A DNA stretch of 64,000 bases from Rhizobium rhizogenes NBRC 13257 (GTDB lineage: Bacteria > Pseudomonadota > Alphaproteobacteria > Rhizobiales > Rhizobiaceae), in assembly GCF_000696095.1 (NCBI RefSeq), contig NZ_BAYX01000007.1, forward strand, positions 310,001 through 374,000, given 5' to 3'. Below the pieces are notes generated by a model. It saw nothing but the letters and a program-made list of their open reading frames with translations. It was not told where the DNA came from and did no database searches. A program made the position numbers and the translations under genes. Shown here in pieces: positions 28,967 to 37,227 of the stretch; the first letter of the stretch is position 1, and every line of letters begins with the position of its first letter.

Positions 28967-29446
28967 ATGCCCTTTCCGCTTGAAGCCGTCGACACACGCA
29001 TCCTCGGCGCCCTCCAGAACGATGGCCGCCTGACGAATCAGGCGCTCTCCGCCGAGGTCGGGCTTTCGACCTCGCCTTGTTGGCGGCGGGTTCGGCAATT
29101 GGAGGAGAGCGGCGTCATCCAGAGCTATACGGCGGTTCTGGATCGGCGGCAGATCGGCCTCGGAGTTCTCGCCTTCATCCGGGTCAAGATCGACAGCCAC
29201 AGCGAGGCGGAAGCGGAGGAATTCTCGCAGGACGTCCTGAAGCTGAGCGAGGTCGTCGCCTGCTACAGCATCGCCGGAGACGCCGATTTCCTGCTGCAGG
29301 TCGTGGCCGCGGATCTCGACGGCTACGCCGACTTCGCCATGCGGGTAGTGCGCCGCCTGCCGCGCATCAAGGAGATGCAGACAACATTCGTTCTGAAGGA
29401 GATCAAGCCATTCCGAGGTTTTCCGCTGGATGTGGCGGGCCGCTGA
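28967..29446 (+). CDS. Lrp/AsnC-family transcriptional regulator
   Basis: A 159-residue regulator: helix-turn-helix at residues about 5-60 (VDTRILGALQNDGRLTNQAL, EVGLSTSPCWRRVRQLEESG) and the RAM/AsnC ligand-binding domain at about 65-150 (IGLGVLAFIRVKIDS, VVACYSIAGDADFLLQVVA). Lrp-type proteins sense amino acids and form octamers. AAGGTGAAGT precedes the ATG. Ligand and targets are not known; the divergent DUF2000 gene is the first candidate. Confidence 0.93.
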   Translation: MPFPLEAVDTRILGALQNDGRLTNQALSAEVGLSTSPCWRRVRQLEESGVIQSYTAVLDRRQIGLGVLAFIRVKIDSHSEAEAEEFSQDVLKLSEVVACYSIAGDADFLLQVVAADLDGYADFAMRVVRRLPRIKEMQTTFVLKEIKPFRGFPLDVAGR

Positions 29447-29487
29447 GCAGCGCATCGGTCGCACCGAAACTCGCCATGCTTTTGCGG

Positions 29488-30066
29488 TCACTCGTCCCAG
29501 CCTACGATCTTCAGCCCGGGCCATAACCCGACCCATCGAGTGACCTTGTTGTCATATATCTCGCGCGTGATCTGCTTCTTGACCGGGCGGACGACCAAGT
29601 CGAGCAGGTCGGAGATGCCGTATGGCGCGCAGAGTTCCAGGCCATCGGTCCGGGATTGCAGACCGACGGCCGTTGCAGTTGTTGGAAATGTTGTGATTGC
29701 ATCGGCGGCCGATGTGTATGGATCTATCGGATATTTGAATTTCGCTTCGTACCAGAGATGAACCCTGGCTTCGTTTTTCACGTCTATCCACACTGGCAAA
29801 TCAGAGAAAGAACTCCGGATTCGAAATGCGTGCTCCGCCTCCGCACTCTCTGAAAGATCCCCGGCATCAAAGTAGACGATATCGACATCGTTGATGCCAT
29901 GCGTCAGGGGAAGGCCAAGAGAGTGATTCCAGACCGTTTGCGCAACAGCACCAGCAACCAGCCAGCAATCCGGGAGAGCAATTTTTTCCCAATTGCGCAG
30001 GATCGGAGATAGAAGAGGGCTTTCCCGAACGATCGCCTGCAACCGCAAAGACAACGTATCCTCCAT
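29488..30066 (-). CDS. NTP_transf_6 (DUF925) nucleotidyltransferase-like protein
   Basis: A 192-residue protein matching the DUF925/NTP_transf_6 group: LPDCWLVAGAVAQTVWNHSL, then HGINDVDIVYFDAGDLSESAE with the DVD metal-binding pair, FSDLPVWIDVKNEARVHLWY, and the late TDGLELCAPYGISDLLDLVVR. The fold is that of minimal nucleotidyltransferases, but no substrate is known. AGGAGGATTCG precedes the ATG. Base composition here is visibly less GC-rich than in neighbours, as expected for an acquired gene. Confidence 0.85.
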   Translation of the reverse strand: MEDTLSLRLQAIVRESPLLSPILRNWEKIALPDCWLVAGAVAQTVWNHSLGLPLTHGINDVDIVYFDAGDLSESAEAEHAFRIRSSFSDLPVWIDVKNEARVHLWYEAKFKYPIDPYTSAADAITTFPTTATAVGLQSRTDGLELCAPYGISDLLDLVVRPVKKQITREIYDNKVTRWVGLWPGLKIVGWDE

Positions 30067-30206
30067 TTCGAATCCTCCTAACGAATCTATTCAGAGCCGA
30101 CGGCGGTTCCCATGAGAAATCTTTCGCAACGGGATTTGCAATGGCACATTTGTCGCGAAAAATAGCAGATGAACGCGTGGAGCAGAGAAGTATTGGGCCT
30201 GCCGAG

Positions 30207-30692
30207 ATGATCCAGATACGACCCGCCACAGCGGATGAAGCCGCCGAAATAACCAATCTCCTTCGGCAGATCGCTACTTGGCTCCAGCACAAGGGAGAGC
30301 CCCTGTGGAATCCGGAGTCGTTTACGACCTCTCTCGTCCAGAGCGGCATAGAGCGGGGCGACTGGATCCTCGCGAAACAGGGGGCCATACTTGCCGGTAT
30401 TGTTCTGCGGCAAACGGAAGATCCGGAAGGCTGGCCGGATCGGAAACCGGGCGATGCCTTTTACTTGCATAAATTATGCGTCAGCCGGGCTTTCGCTGGG
30501 CAAGGCGTTAGCCGGAAGCTGATCGAGTGGTTGAGCCAGAGCGCCCATTCACTGGGGCATGGCTATTTGCGGCTGGATTGCGCGCCGCGACCGGCACTCC
30601 TCAATCTCTACCCTTCCCTGGGCTTCAAGTTGGTCGACCAGCGCTTGATCGGTGGCCACCCCACCCATCGCTTCGAGAGAAAGATTAGGTAA
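30207..30692 (+). CDS. GNAT-family N-acetyltransferase
   Basis: A 161-residue acetyltransferase with the GNAT fold: MIQIRPATADEAAEITNLL at the N-terminus, the acetyl-CoA loop LHKLCVSRAFAGQGVSRKLI (Q/RxxGxG/A as AGQGVSRK) at about 90-110, and YLRLDCAPRPALLNLYPSLG with the final strand-helix element. The acceptor is unknown. The ATG at 30207 gives a normal N-terminus; an upstream frame from 30141 adds residues without similarity. It is divergent from the nucleotidyltransferase gene and lies in the same low-GC stretch. Confidence 0.88.
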   Translation: MIQIRPATADEAAEITNLLRQIATWLQHKGEPLWNPESFTTSLVQSGIERGDWILAKQGAILAGIVLRQTEDPEGWPDRKPGDAFYLHKLCVSRAFAGQGVSRKLIEWLSQSAHSLGHGYLRLDCAPRPALLNLYPSLGFKLVDQRLIGGHPTHRFERKIR

Positions 30693-30749
30693 GCACACAT
30701 CAGAACCGTCGTAGCGCGCTGCTCGCGCGCGGCAAAGACCCTCGATAAA

Positions 30750-30920
30750 GCAGTTGGAACTCCCCCGCTGCGCTACCCCCTTCGGAAGACCCACCCGCTA
30801 GCGAGGCGCGACATCGTCATGGATTCGATCCTCTATTCCACGCCAGACAATCCGGTGCTGGAGAATTGCATCGAGGGGTTCTTCAAGCGCTTTGATGGGC
30901 ACAAGCCGCGCTATACAGCC
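30750..30920 (+). repeat. Direct repeat, left copy (upstream and 5' end of lysophospholipase gene)
   Basis: This segment closely matches 32228-32391 with scattered substitutions. Shared stretches include CTAGCGAGGCGCGACATCGT and the following start of the lipase gene. The two copies bracket the MloK1-like channel gene. Confidence 0.85.
30819..30920 (+). pseudogene. 5' fragment of a lysophospholipase-like gene
   Basis: The first 34 codons match the start of the intact gene at 32296: MDSILYSTPDNPVLENCIEG here and MDSILYSTPDNPVPENRIEG there, then GFFKRFDGHKPRY against GFFESFDGRKLRY. After 30920 similarity stops and the frame runs into unrelated sequence. It is a broken duplicate. It is best explained by insertion of the channel gene with duplication of the target, or by recombination between two alleles. 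Confidence 0.85.
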
Positions 30921-31036
30921 ATAAATTGCTTATTTTGCTGGTCAACACTTAGCCGCCGTACATGTCCCGCAAGCCCTTTACGTTTGGACCGAAGACATCC
31001 TATTCTGGGAGAGTGGCTGCCCAGTCGGGGTATTGA

Positions 31037-32104
31037 ATGTCGGCGCTCCCTTTCTCGAAGATTTCCGCATCGCTGAACGCGCTGCTCGCCGTAGTCGGTC
31101 TGTTGACGGTGGCTGCGCTGACGACGCCTGATATAGCCGGACAAACCAGGCTCATCTTGGAAGTGCTGCTCGCCAGCGTCTGGGCCGCCTATGTTCTGCA
31201 ATTGATCGAGACGCTGTTCATGCAGCGGACGAGAGAGGCTCGCGGCAGGGTGCTGGAAACCACCGTCGACGTGCTTGCGGTTTTGGTCCCCGTGGCCGCA
31301 TTGCTTTTCGTCCGCGGCCGCGACCAAAGCCTCTATTGTGCTATCTGGCTGTTGAAGCCGCTGCGCGGCTCGACCTTCTTCCGGCTGCTGGGCAGGGTGC
31401 TGACCAAAGAGGCGCGCAACCTGATCGGCGTCACCTCTATTTTCGGCATCGTTCTGTTCGGCGCAGCACTGGCAGCCTATATCATCGAGCGCGACGTCCA
31501 GCCTGACAAATTCGGTAGCATCCCCCTAGCGATGTGGTGGGCGGTGGTTACGCTATCCACCACCGGCTATGGCGACGAGATTCCGCAAAGTTTCGCCGGT
31601 CGCGTCCTTGCCGGCTTGGTCATGATGAGCGGAATCGGCATCTTTGCGCTGTGGGCCGGTATCCTCGCTACAGGCTTCTACGAAGAAGTCCGCCGTCAGG
31701 ACTTCGTGCGCAATTGGCAACTGGTTGCAGCAGTACCACTGTTTGAGAAGCTTGGTTCGGGCGCGCTCATCGAGATTGTGCGGGCGTTGAGGCCTCGTGT
31801 CGTGCCGGCCGGCGCCGTAATCTGCCGTAAGGGCGAGACTGGCGACCAGATGTTCTTCATCGTTGAGGGCCGCGTCAGCGTCGCCACGCCGAACCCAGTA
31901 GAGCTCGGCTCCGGCAGCTTCTTCGGCGAGATGGCGCTGATCAGCGGCGAGCCCCGCTCAGCGACCGTCAGCGCTTCGACTGAAGTCTCGCTGTTGTCGC
32001 TCTATTCCTCGGATTTCCAGATGCTGTCCAGCAGCAGCCCGGAAATCGCCGACATCATCCGCAAGACCGCACTCGAACGCCGCGGTGCGACACCAAAGGC
32101 CTGA
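31037..32104 (+). CDS. MloK1-type cyclic-nucleotide-gated potassium channel
   Basis: This 355-residue membrane protein is a close relative of the Mesorhizobium loti channel MloK1 (MlotiK1), which has the same length. Six membrane segments occupy about residues 10-215. The selectivity filter is TTGYGD (residues 175-180) between S5 and S6, and the cyclic-nucleotide-binding domain fills 220-355. The phosphate-binding cassette FGEMALISGEPRSAT keeps Arg307, and Arg348 is also present; both contact cAMP in MloK1. It should open to potassium when cAMP binds. The gene is inserted between a broken and an intact copy of the lipase 5' end, so it was probably gained horizontally. Confidence 0.95.
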   Translation: MSALPFSKISASLNALLAVVGLLTVAALTTPDIAGQTRLILEVLLASVWAAYVLQLIETLFMQRTREARGRVLETTVDVLAVLVPVAALLFVRGRDQSLYCAIWLLKPLRGSTFFRLLGRVLTKEARNLIGVTSIFGIVLFGAALAAYIIERDVQPDKFGSIPLAMWWAVVTLSTTGYGDEIPQSFAGRVLAGLVMMSGIGIFALWAGILATGFYEEVRRQDFVRNWQLVAAVPLFEKLGSGALIEIVRALRPRVVPAGAVICRKGETGDQMFFIVEGRVSVATPNPVELGSGSFFGEMALISGEPRSATVSASTEVSLLSLYSSDFQMLSSSSPEIADIIRKTALERRGATPKA

Positions 32105-32227
32105 TGACCACGATGTTTTGAGAAGGCCCTTTTGAAGGCGTCTTAGGTACCAGCGTTGCCATCGGAGAGGCCGATGAAAGAATATCTCAGCACCGGATAT
32201 TCGACTGCAGAACCGACAATAAACCTG

Positions 32228-32391
32228 TTGCAATTCCCCCCACCTGCGCTATCCCCTTAAGACGAACCACCCCGCTAGCGAGGCGCGACATCGTCATGGA
32301 TTCGATCCTCTATTCCACGCCAGACAATCCGGTGCCGGAAAACCGCATCGAGGGGTTCTTCGAAAGCTTCGACGGGCGCAAGCTGCGCTAT
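32228..32391 (+). repeat. Direct repeat, right copy
   Basis: Partner of 30750-30920. It contains the natural upstream region and first codons of the intact lysophospholipase-like gene. Confidence 0.85.
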
Positions 32392-33270
32392 GCCGTCTTC
32401 CGCAGCGAGCAGCCTGTCGCCAAGGGAACCGTGGTGCTGCTGCAGGGCCGCAACGAGTTCATCGAGAAATATCTGGAGACAATCCGCGATCTCACCGCCA
32501 AGGGGCTGTGGGTCGCGACCTTCGATCTGCGTAGCCAGGGTGGATCCGAGCGACTGCTGAAGGATCCGAGGCGCGGGCATGTCCACCGTTTTTCCGATTA
32601 CGAACGCGATCTCACCGCCTTCCTCGACAAGATCGTGCTGCCGGACACGCGCCTGCCCTTCTTCCTGCTCGCGCATTCGACCGGCGCACTGATCGCGCTG
32701 TCGGCGGCGCCCCGGCTGGCGAGCCGGATCGAGCGTATGGTGCTGCTCGCGCCCTTCGTCGGCCTCATGGGCCAGGGAGCTTCGCCCGGTCTCGTGCGCG
32801 CCATCTCAGGCGCAGCCAGCGCCATCGGTCTTGGCCGGATTCAATTCAGCAAGAAAAATCTGGAAAGACCGTTCTCCGAAAACCCGCTGACCGGCGACGA
32901 GCGGCGCTACCAGCGCAACACGGGAATCGCCGCCACCTATCCGCAGCTCGTGCTCGGGCCGCCGACGGCGCGCTGGCTGTCGGAAGCTTTTCGTGCCATC
33001 GACCATGTCACCAGACCCGAACATCTGTTCTCGATCAGCATTCCGACCGTACTGATCGCACCGACCCGCGATGGCATCGTGCCCTATGCCGATCAGGAGC
33101 GGCTGGCGCGCTACTTCCGCGCGGCGCAATTCGTGCCCATTTACGGATCCAAGCATGAAATCCTGCAGGAGCGGGATATCTATCGGAACGCGGCGCTAGC
33201 GGCCATCAATGCCTTCATTCCCGGCAGCGACGCCGAAGCGAATGCCGAGGCAATGGACGTCGGAAGCTAG
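32296..33270 (+). CDS. Lysophospholipase-like alpha/beta hydrolase (PldB family)
   Basis: A 324-residue hydrolase of the monoacylglycerol lipase/PldB family. The nucleophile elbow reads LAHSTGAL (Ser within residues about 122-129), the oxyanion region is GTVVLLQGRNEFIEKY, the acid is in LIAPTRDGIVPYADQE and the histidine in YGSKHEILQERD. It likely cleaves acyl chains from lysophospholipids or monoglycerides. There is no signal peptide. It starts in the right-hand repeat, and its 5' end is duplicated upstream, on the far side of the MloK1 gene. Ribosome binding before ATG 32296 is weak. Confidence 0.88.
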   Translation: MDSILYSTPDNPVPENRIEGFFESFDGRKLRYAVFRSEQPVAKGTVVLLQGRNEFIEKYLETIRDLTAKGLWVATFDLRSQGGSERLLKDPRRGHVHRFSDYERDLTAFLDKIVLPDTRLPFFLLAHSTGALIALSAAPRLASRIERMVLLAPFVGLMGQGASPGLVRAISGAASAIGLGRIQFSKKNLERPFSENPLTGDERRYQRNTGIAATYPQLVLGPPTARWLSEAFRAIDHVTRPEHLFSISIPTVLIAPTRDGIVPYADQERLARYFRAAQFVPIYGSKHEILQERDIYRNAALAAINAFIPGSDAEANAEAMDVGS

Positions 33271-33335
33271 CGCAATCCCAGGAAAAGTGTACTGCAGGTT
33301 GCCGTCCGGAATTGCCTAAAAACAAGAGTTAGCGC
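33270..33335. repeat. Rhizobial palindromic intergenic element, degenerate
   Basis: Starts within the lipase stop codon: GCGCAATCCCAGG at the left and CCGGAATTGC at the right (to about 33315), with a further GCGC end at 33332-33335. The form recalls the common rhizobial element with GCGCAATTCC and GGAATTGC arms, here with mismatches. It may act as the transcription end between the two convergent genes. Confidence 0.6.
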
Positions 33336-34102
33336 GACAGGATGGCTCGCGCTTGATCATAGACTGCGCGGCTGCCGGCGGCGATGATGGAGCCGCCCAT
33401 TTCCGGCCGGCCGCCGTCCCAGGTGGTGATGATGCCACCTGCCTGCTCGATGACGGGGATAATGCCGCCGACATCATAGGGTTTTAGCGAATTTTCGATG
33501 ACGAGGTCGATATGGCCCGCGGCAAGCAGCGCATAGGCGTAGCAATCCGTGCCGTAGCGGAAGAGCCGTACCTGGCTCTCGATCTCGCGATACTTCACCA
33601 TCTCCTCGCCGACAAAGAGATGCGGTGAAGTCGTGAAGAGAATGGCCTTCGACAGGCTGCCGCAATCGCGCACCCGCAGGCGCCTTTCGCCATCCGGACC
33701 GGAATAGGTCGAGCCGCTGCCATCGGCGAAATAACGCTCGCCGGTAAACGGCTGGTCGATCATGCCCATGATGGCACGGCCGTTTTTCTGCAGGCCGATC
33801 AGCGTTCCCCAAACGGGCACGCCCGAGATGAAGGCGCGTGTACCGTCGATCGGGTCGATCACCCAGACATGCTCGCGGTCGAGCCCGACATTGCCGTGCT
33901 CCTCGCCCAGAATGCCGTGATCGGGAAATTCCGCCTCGATCAGCGTCCGGATTGCCGCCTCGGCGGCCCGATCACCCTCGGTCACCGGATCGAAGCCTTG
34001 GGCTTCCTTGTTGACCACATCGATGCCGGCGCGAAAGCGCGGCAGAGTTTCGGCCTTAGCCGCTTCGGCCAGACGATAGAAGAACGCGCGATCAGGAAGC
34101 AT
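33329..34102 (-). CDS. hisN: Histidinol-phosphatase, inositol-monophosphatase type
   Basis: A 257-residue metal-dependent phosphatase. Motifs of the inositol-monophosphatase family: ILGEEHGN with metal-binding Glu, DPIDGTRAFISGVPVWGTLI and, at the end, YDVGGIIPVIEQAGGIITTW. The combination GTRAFISG and YDVGGI is typical of the HisN branch, which removes phosphate from histidinol phosphate in histidine synthesis; inositol phosphatase activity cannot be excluded. The first ATG is used. It is convergent with the lipase gene, with the palindromic element between them. Confidence 0.85.
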   Translation of the reverse strand: MLPDRAFFYRLAEAAKAETLPRFRAGIDVVNKEAQGFDPVTEGDRAAEAAIRTLIEAEFPDHGILGEEHGNVGLDREHVWVIDPIDGTRAFISGVPVWGTLIGLQKNGRAIMGMIDQPFTGERYFADGSGSTYSGPDGERRLRVRDCGSLSKAILFTTSPHLFVGEEMVKYREIESQVRLFRYGTDCYAYALLAAGHIDLVIENSLKPYDVGGIIPVIEQAGGIITTWDGGRPEMGGSIIAAGSRAVYDQARAILSR

Positions 34103-34283
34103 GGTCGATCCGGATAAATGACGGGGCGGGCGAAGTCATAACGCATAAAGATCGGGAAGCAAACCGAATGCCGATGCAAGAGGCGGAATGCTCGCAGATC
34201 AAGCAGAAATTCCTAAATTGCCTAAATATTTCGCACTGCAATATTCTGCTTGACATTTGTGCAATGCGGTAGCATCATTCCCC

Positions 34284-34363
34284 CACAGTCTTCTGACTGT
34301 AAATACCCTCCTTGGGTGTTTCCTCCCTAGACTTAGCCGCGCCACAAGCGCGGTTCTTTTTTT
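34284..34363 (+). ncRNA. Trans-acting small RNA, alpha-r8/MmgR-like
   Basis: An 80-base unit with three hairpins: ACAGTC-TTCT-GACTGT (34285-34300), ACCC-TCCTT-GGGT (34305-34317) and a terminator CCGCG/CGCGG (34337-34341 with 34349-34353) with seven T. Between hairpins two and three is the single-stranded GTTTCCTCCCTAGACTTA, with a CCTCC anti-Shine-Dalgarno core also in the loop of hairpin two. TTGACA (34250-34255) gives a -35 site at the right distance. The neighbours hisN and N-formylglutamate amidohydrolase and the UUUCCUCCCU stretch recall, from memory, the rhizobial alpha-r8 family (MmgR). Confidence 0.75.
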
Positions 34364-34525
34364 GTCGAAGAGAGTCGCCGCGCCTACGGGGAGAGGCCAG
34401 ATACTGGCACCCGGCAACAGCAAATATACTCGGCCATCGCCGTAGTCAGGCGATTCGACAGATTCTGTTAGTTCTGGAAAATCCGAGATAGCCCCTCATC
34501 CGAGGCATCGACATTTCGCTACGCC

Positions 34526-35416
34526 CTACTCCGCCGCCAGCGCCGGGTCGCCTGCGTAGGATTCCACATGTTCGGCGATGCGCTTCATGAACAGGGTGAT
34601 GGCGGCAGCAACCTGATCGAAATCGGCACGCTTCTCCAGCGTCGCCTCATCGACATAGAGCGAGCGATTGACCTCAATCTGGAGGGCATGCAGCCCGCGG
34701 GAGGGGCGGCCGTAGTGCTCGGTGATAAAACCGCCGGCATAGGGCTTGTTGCGCACCGCGTTGAAGCCGAGTTCTTCGAGGATCTGCATCGCGGCGCGCG
34801 AAAGCTCCGCCGAGGCGCTGGTGCCGTAACGGTCGCCCAGGATGAAATCCGGCCGCACGTTGCTGCCGGCGATGCGGATATTGCCCGGCATGGAATGGCA
34901 GTCGACCAGGACACCGAAGCCGAACTGGACATGGGTGCGGGCGATCAGCCGACGCAGCGTCGCGTGATAGGGCTTGTAGATCGTGTCTATACGCCTGAGC
35001 GCCTCCTCGACGGGCACGCGCCGAGCATAGATTTCCATGTTTTCGGCGACGATTCGCGGGATCGTACCAAGGCCACCGGCGACCCTCAGCGAATTGACGT
35101 TGGCGTAAGGCGGCAAAGCACCATCGAACATGCGCGGATCGAGTTCATAGGGCTCGCGATTGACGTCGATATAGGCGCGGGGGAAATTGGCGAGCAGCAG
35201 CGGCGCGCCAAGATCGCTCGCCGCCGAAAACAACTCGTCGACATAATGATCTTCCGAGCGGCGGATGGCGATGCCCTGCAGGCGAGACTGGGCGATGAAA
35301 TCGGGCGGGTAGATACGGCCGCTATGGGGCGAACTATAGACAAAGGGAATTGTCTGGGAGACGGGCTCCAATACCTCGAAAATCTCGAAATTACGCATCT
35401 CTGCGGACATCAACAT
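34526..35416 (-). CDS. N-formylglutamate amidohydrolase
   Basis: A 296-residue zinc hydrolase of the FGase family. It would release formate from N-formyl-L-glutamate, the end of one histidine breakdown route, or act on a similar N-acyl amino acid. Diagnostic segments: IPFVYSSPHSGRIYP, DHYVDELFSAA, YIDVNREPYELDPRMFDG, FGVLVDCHSMPG and LQIEVNRSLYVDE. Three nearby starts are possible (35398, 35410, 35416) and none has a clear ribosome-binding site; the longest of these is given. It is divergent from cpdR, with 278 bases between. Confidence 0.88.
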   Translation of the reverse strand: MLMSAEMRNFEIFEVLEPVSQTIPFVYSSPHSGRIYPPDFIAQSRLQGIAIRRSEDHYVDELFSAASDLGAPLLLANFPRAYIDVNREPYELDPRMFDGALPPYANVNSLRVAGGLGTIPRIVAENMEIYARRVPVEEALRRIDTIYKPYHATLRRLIARTHVQFGFGVLVDCHSMPGNIRIAGSNVRPDFILGDRYGTSASAELSRAAMQILEELGFNAVRNKPYAGGFITEHYGRPSRGLHALQIEVNRSLYVDEATLEKRADFDQVAAAITLFMKRIAEHVESYAGDPALAAE

Positions 35417-35694
35417 TTTTACCGTGTCTACAACCTGTCGCAATATCCATGTTGCCAGTTGCATGCCCGCAAGTCCATACTAACTTTAGTGAAATGGCCT
35501 TAATCCAACGCCATAAAAGCGGCGGACCCTGGGGCCCCGATTTCATGTCCGCGCGAGATGGACTCAGATTGCAACCGCGCAGTAGCGAACGCGGATGATT
35601 ATATCCCGTCCGACCATTCACGGCTTGTTTACGGCCACCGGCTACCTTACACGCTGGACAAGTCCAACAAGACAACAGTTGATTAGCGAAACAG

Positions 35695-36060
35695 ATGATG
35701 ACCCAGAAGATACTTCTTGCCGAAGATGACAACGACATGCGTCGCTTCCTTGTGAAGGCACTGGAAAAGGCCGGCTACAAGGTCTTGTCCTTTGACAACG
35801 GAGCAAGCGCCTATGACCGGCTGCGCGAAGAGCCCTTTTCGCTGCTCCTGACCGATATCGTCATGCCGGAAATGGATGGCATCGAGCTGGCGCGCCGCGC
35901 CACCGAGCTCGATCCAGACCTGAAAGTGATGTTCATCACCGGTTTTGCCGCCGTCGCGTTGAACCCTGATTCGAAGGCGCCGAAGGATGCGAAGGTGCTT
36001 TCCAAGCCGTTCCACCTGCGCGAACTCGTCGACGAAGTGAACAAACTCCTTGCCGCATAA
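35695..36060 (+). CDS. cpdR: Single-domain response regulator CpdR
   Basis: A 121-residue receiver-only protein. Acidic pocket ILLAEDDND, phospho-acceptor Asp in LLLTDIVMPEMDG (residue 54 from the first ATG), Thr/Ala switch FITGFAAVAL and conserved Lys in VLSKPFHLREL. CpdR delivers ClpXP substrates such as CtrA regulators at the cell pole and is turned off by phosphorylation via CckA/ChpT. The C-terminus LLAA retains the two alanines needed for its own ClpXP turnover in Caulobacter. Two ATG codons stand in tandem at 35695 and 35698. In Sinorhizobium the homologue CpdR1 is needed for cell-cycle control and symbiosis. Confidence 0.93.
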   Translation: MMTQKILLAEDDNDMRRFLVKALEKAGYKVLSFDNGASAYDRLREEPFSLLLTDIVMPEMDGIELARRATELDPDLKVMFITGFAAVALNPDSKAPKDAKVLSKPFHLRELVDEVNKLLAA

Positions 36061-36144
36061 GGCTTGCGGCGCACAGCGTCATAAAATTGAAAAAAGCCTA
36101 TTGACGGCTCCCAAGGTTTTATGATCTATGCGCCGCCATCGGAT

Positions 36145-36219
<75 letters not shown>

Positions 36220-36239
36220 TCCTAATTCGCTGAAAAGCA

Positions 36240-36270
36240 AGGGCTTTCGGGAAACCGAGAGCCCTTTTTT
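36240..36270 (+). terminator. Terminator of tRNA-Val
   Basis: Eleven-base-pair stem (36240-36250 with 36255-36265, one G-T pair), loop GAAA and six T. Confidence 0.92.
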
Positions 36271-36374
36271 CATATTGGTCCGGCATGCCGGACCAATGCT
36301 TTCTCCAGGCGAAAAGCGCCCTTTCCAAAGTATGGAAAAGGCACTTCCGAATGCAACAGAAAACGGTCGGCGGA

Positions 36375-36686
36375 TCAGAGATCCAGGAAGTGCTGGAACA
36401 CCGCCGACGTGGGATAGGCATAGAAGCCGCGATCCACGAAACCGTGTCGATATAAACAATTTCTCAATGCCAGAATATACAGGGTGCTGTTTGGATCGGG
36501 CGATCCCCGACGCCAGGAATAGGCCTCCGGTTCGCAACGGTTCAGCGCCCTGTCATATCGCTCCAGAAGCACGGGATCGCTGTCGGCGCGGATACCGCCG
36601 TGGTATGATTGATAATTCGAGGGCGCTTCGCCTGCGGAGACGCAAGCCAAGCTCAATAGAGCTCCCAATGCCAACATCATTCTCAT
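36375..36686 (-). CDS. Small exported protein, unknown
   Basis: A 103-residue protein I do not recognise. Residues 1-20 form a signal peptide (MRMMLALGALLSLACVSAGE); the Cys in LSLAC could be lipidated, but the lipobox is imperfect. The mature part has three more cysteines (NRCEPEAYSW, ALRNCLYRHG) and many aromatic residues. The start at 36686 is chosen because GAGAGG stands nine bases upstream; an earlier ATG at 36707 lacks one. The hydrophobic core follows directly after the chosen start. Confidence 0.6.
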   Translation of the reverse strand: MRMMLALGALLSLACVSAGEAPSNYQSYHGGIRADSDPVLLERYDRALNRCEPEAYSWRRGSPDPNSTLYILALRNCLYRHGFVDRGFYAYPTSAVFQHFLDL

Positions 36687-36902
36687 CTGCTTTGACCTCT
36701 CGCTCATGGCGCCTCGAATGCTCGATCGCGCAGGCTGAGAATAAAGCTCTTTCCTTCAATATCCAATCACATGCTGATGTTCCGCATCAGGACCCATTGC
36801 CAGCGGGCAGGATCCGCACAATTTCCACCCATGAGCGCTTGACTTCCGCTCGCGCTGTCACACTACTGTTATGCTAAGGCATTGATCGTACGGGAGGACG
36901 AG

Positions 36903-37133
36903 ATGGCGATTGTAAAGAAGCAGTTCTATAAAAATCACAAGCCCAACGGTGATGAGTATCTGTTCCATCTCGCCCGTGACACCGACAGCGGCGAGGTCTT
37001 CGTCATCCGCCAATCCGATTATGTCGTCGATGGCGGCACCGAGAAGCAGATGACCCTCTATGACTTTCTGGCCGGCGGCGGCAATCGGCAGAATGCGCTT
37101 CTGCAACTGATCGGAACGCTTGTGCCGGAGTAG
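36903..37133 (+). CDS. Small soluble protein, unknown
   Basis: A 76-residue acidic/basic mixed protein, beginning MAIVKKQFYKNHKPNGDEYL and ending LLQLIGTLVPE. I know no family. A clear ribosome-binding site (GGGAGGACGAG) precedes ATG 36903, which supports translation; an in-frame start at 36882 would overlap it. Predicted strands (LFHLARDTDSGEVFVIRQ) then a helix suggest a small compact domain. Confidence 0.65.
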   Translation: MAIVKKQFYKNHKPNGDEYLFHLARDTDSGEVFVIRQSDYVVDGGTEKQMTLYDFLAGGGNRQNALLQLIGTLVPE

Positions 37134-37227
37134 CCCGGCGCCCTGCCCGCGGTCGTATCTGGGCTCTGCGGGTTGACTGCCACATTTCGATCGGCAAACG
37201 TGTCTGGGCTTTAAAGGAGCCCGTAAC

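Noticed and set aside
30819..31076. An 85-codon open frame before the channel gene as a functional gene
   Set aside because: Only the first 34 codons match the lipase; the rest is out-of-context sequence, so it is called a pseudogene fragment.
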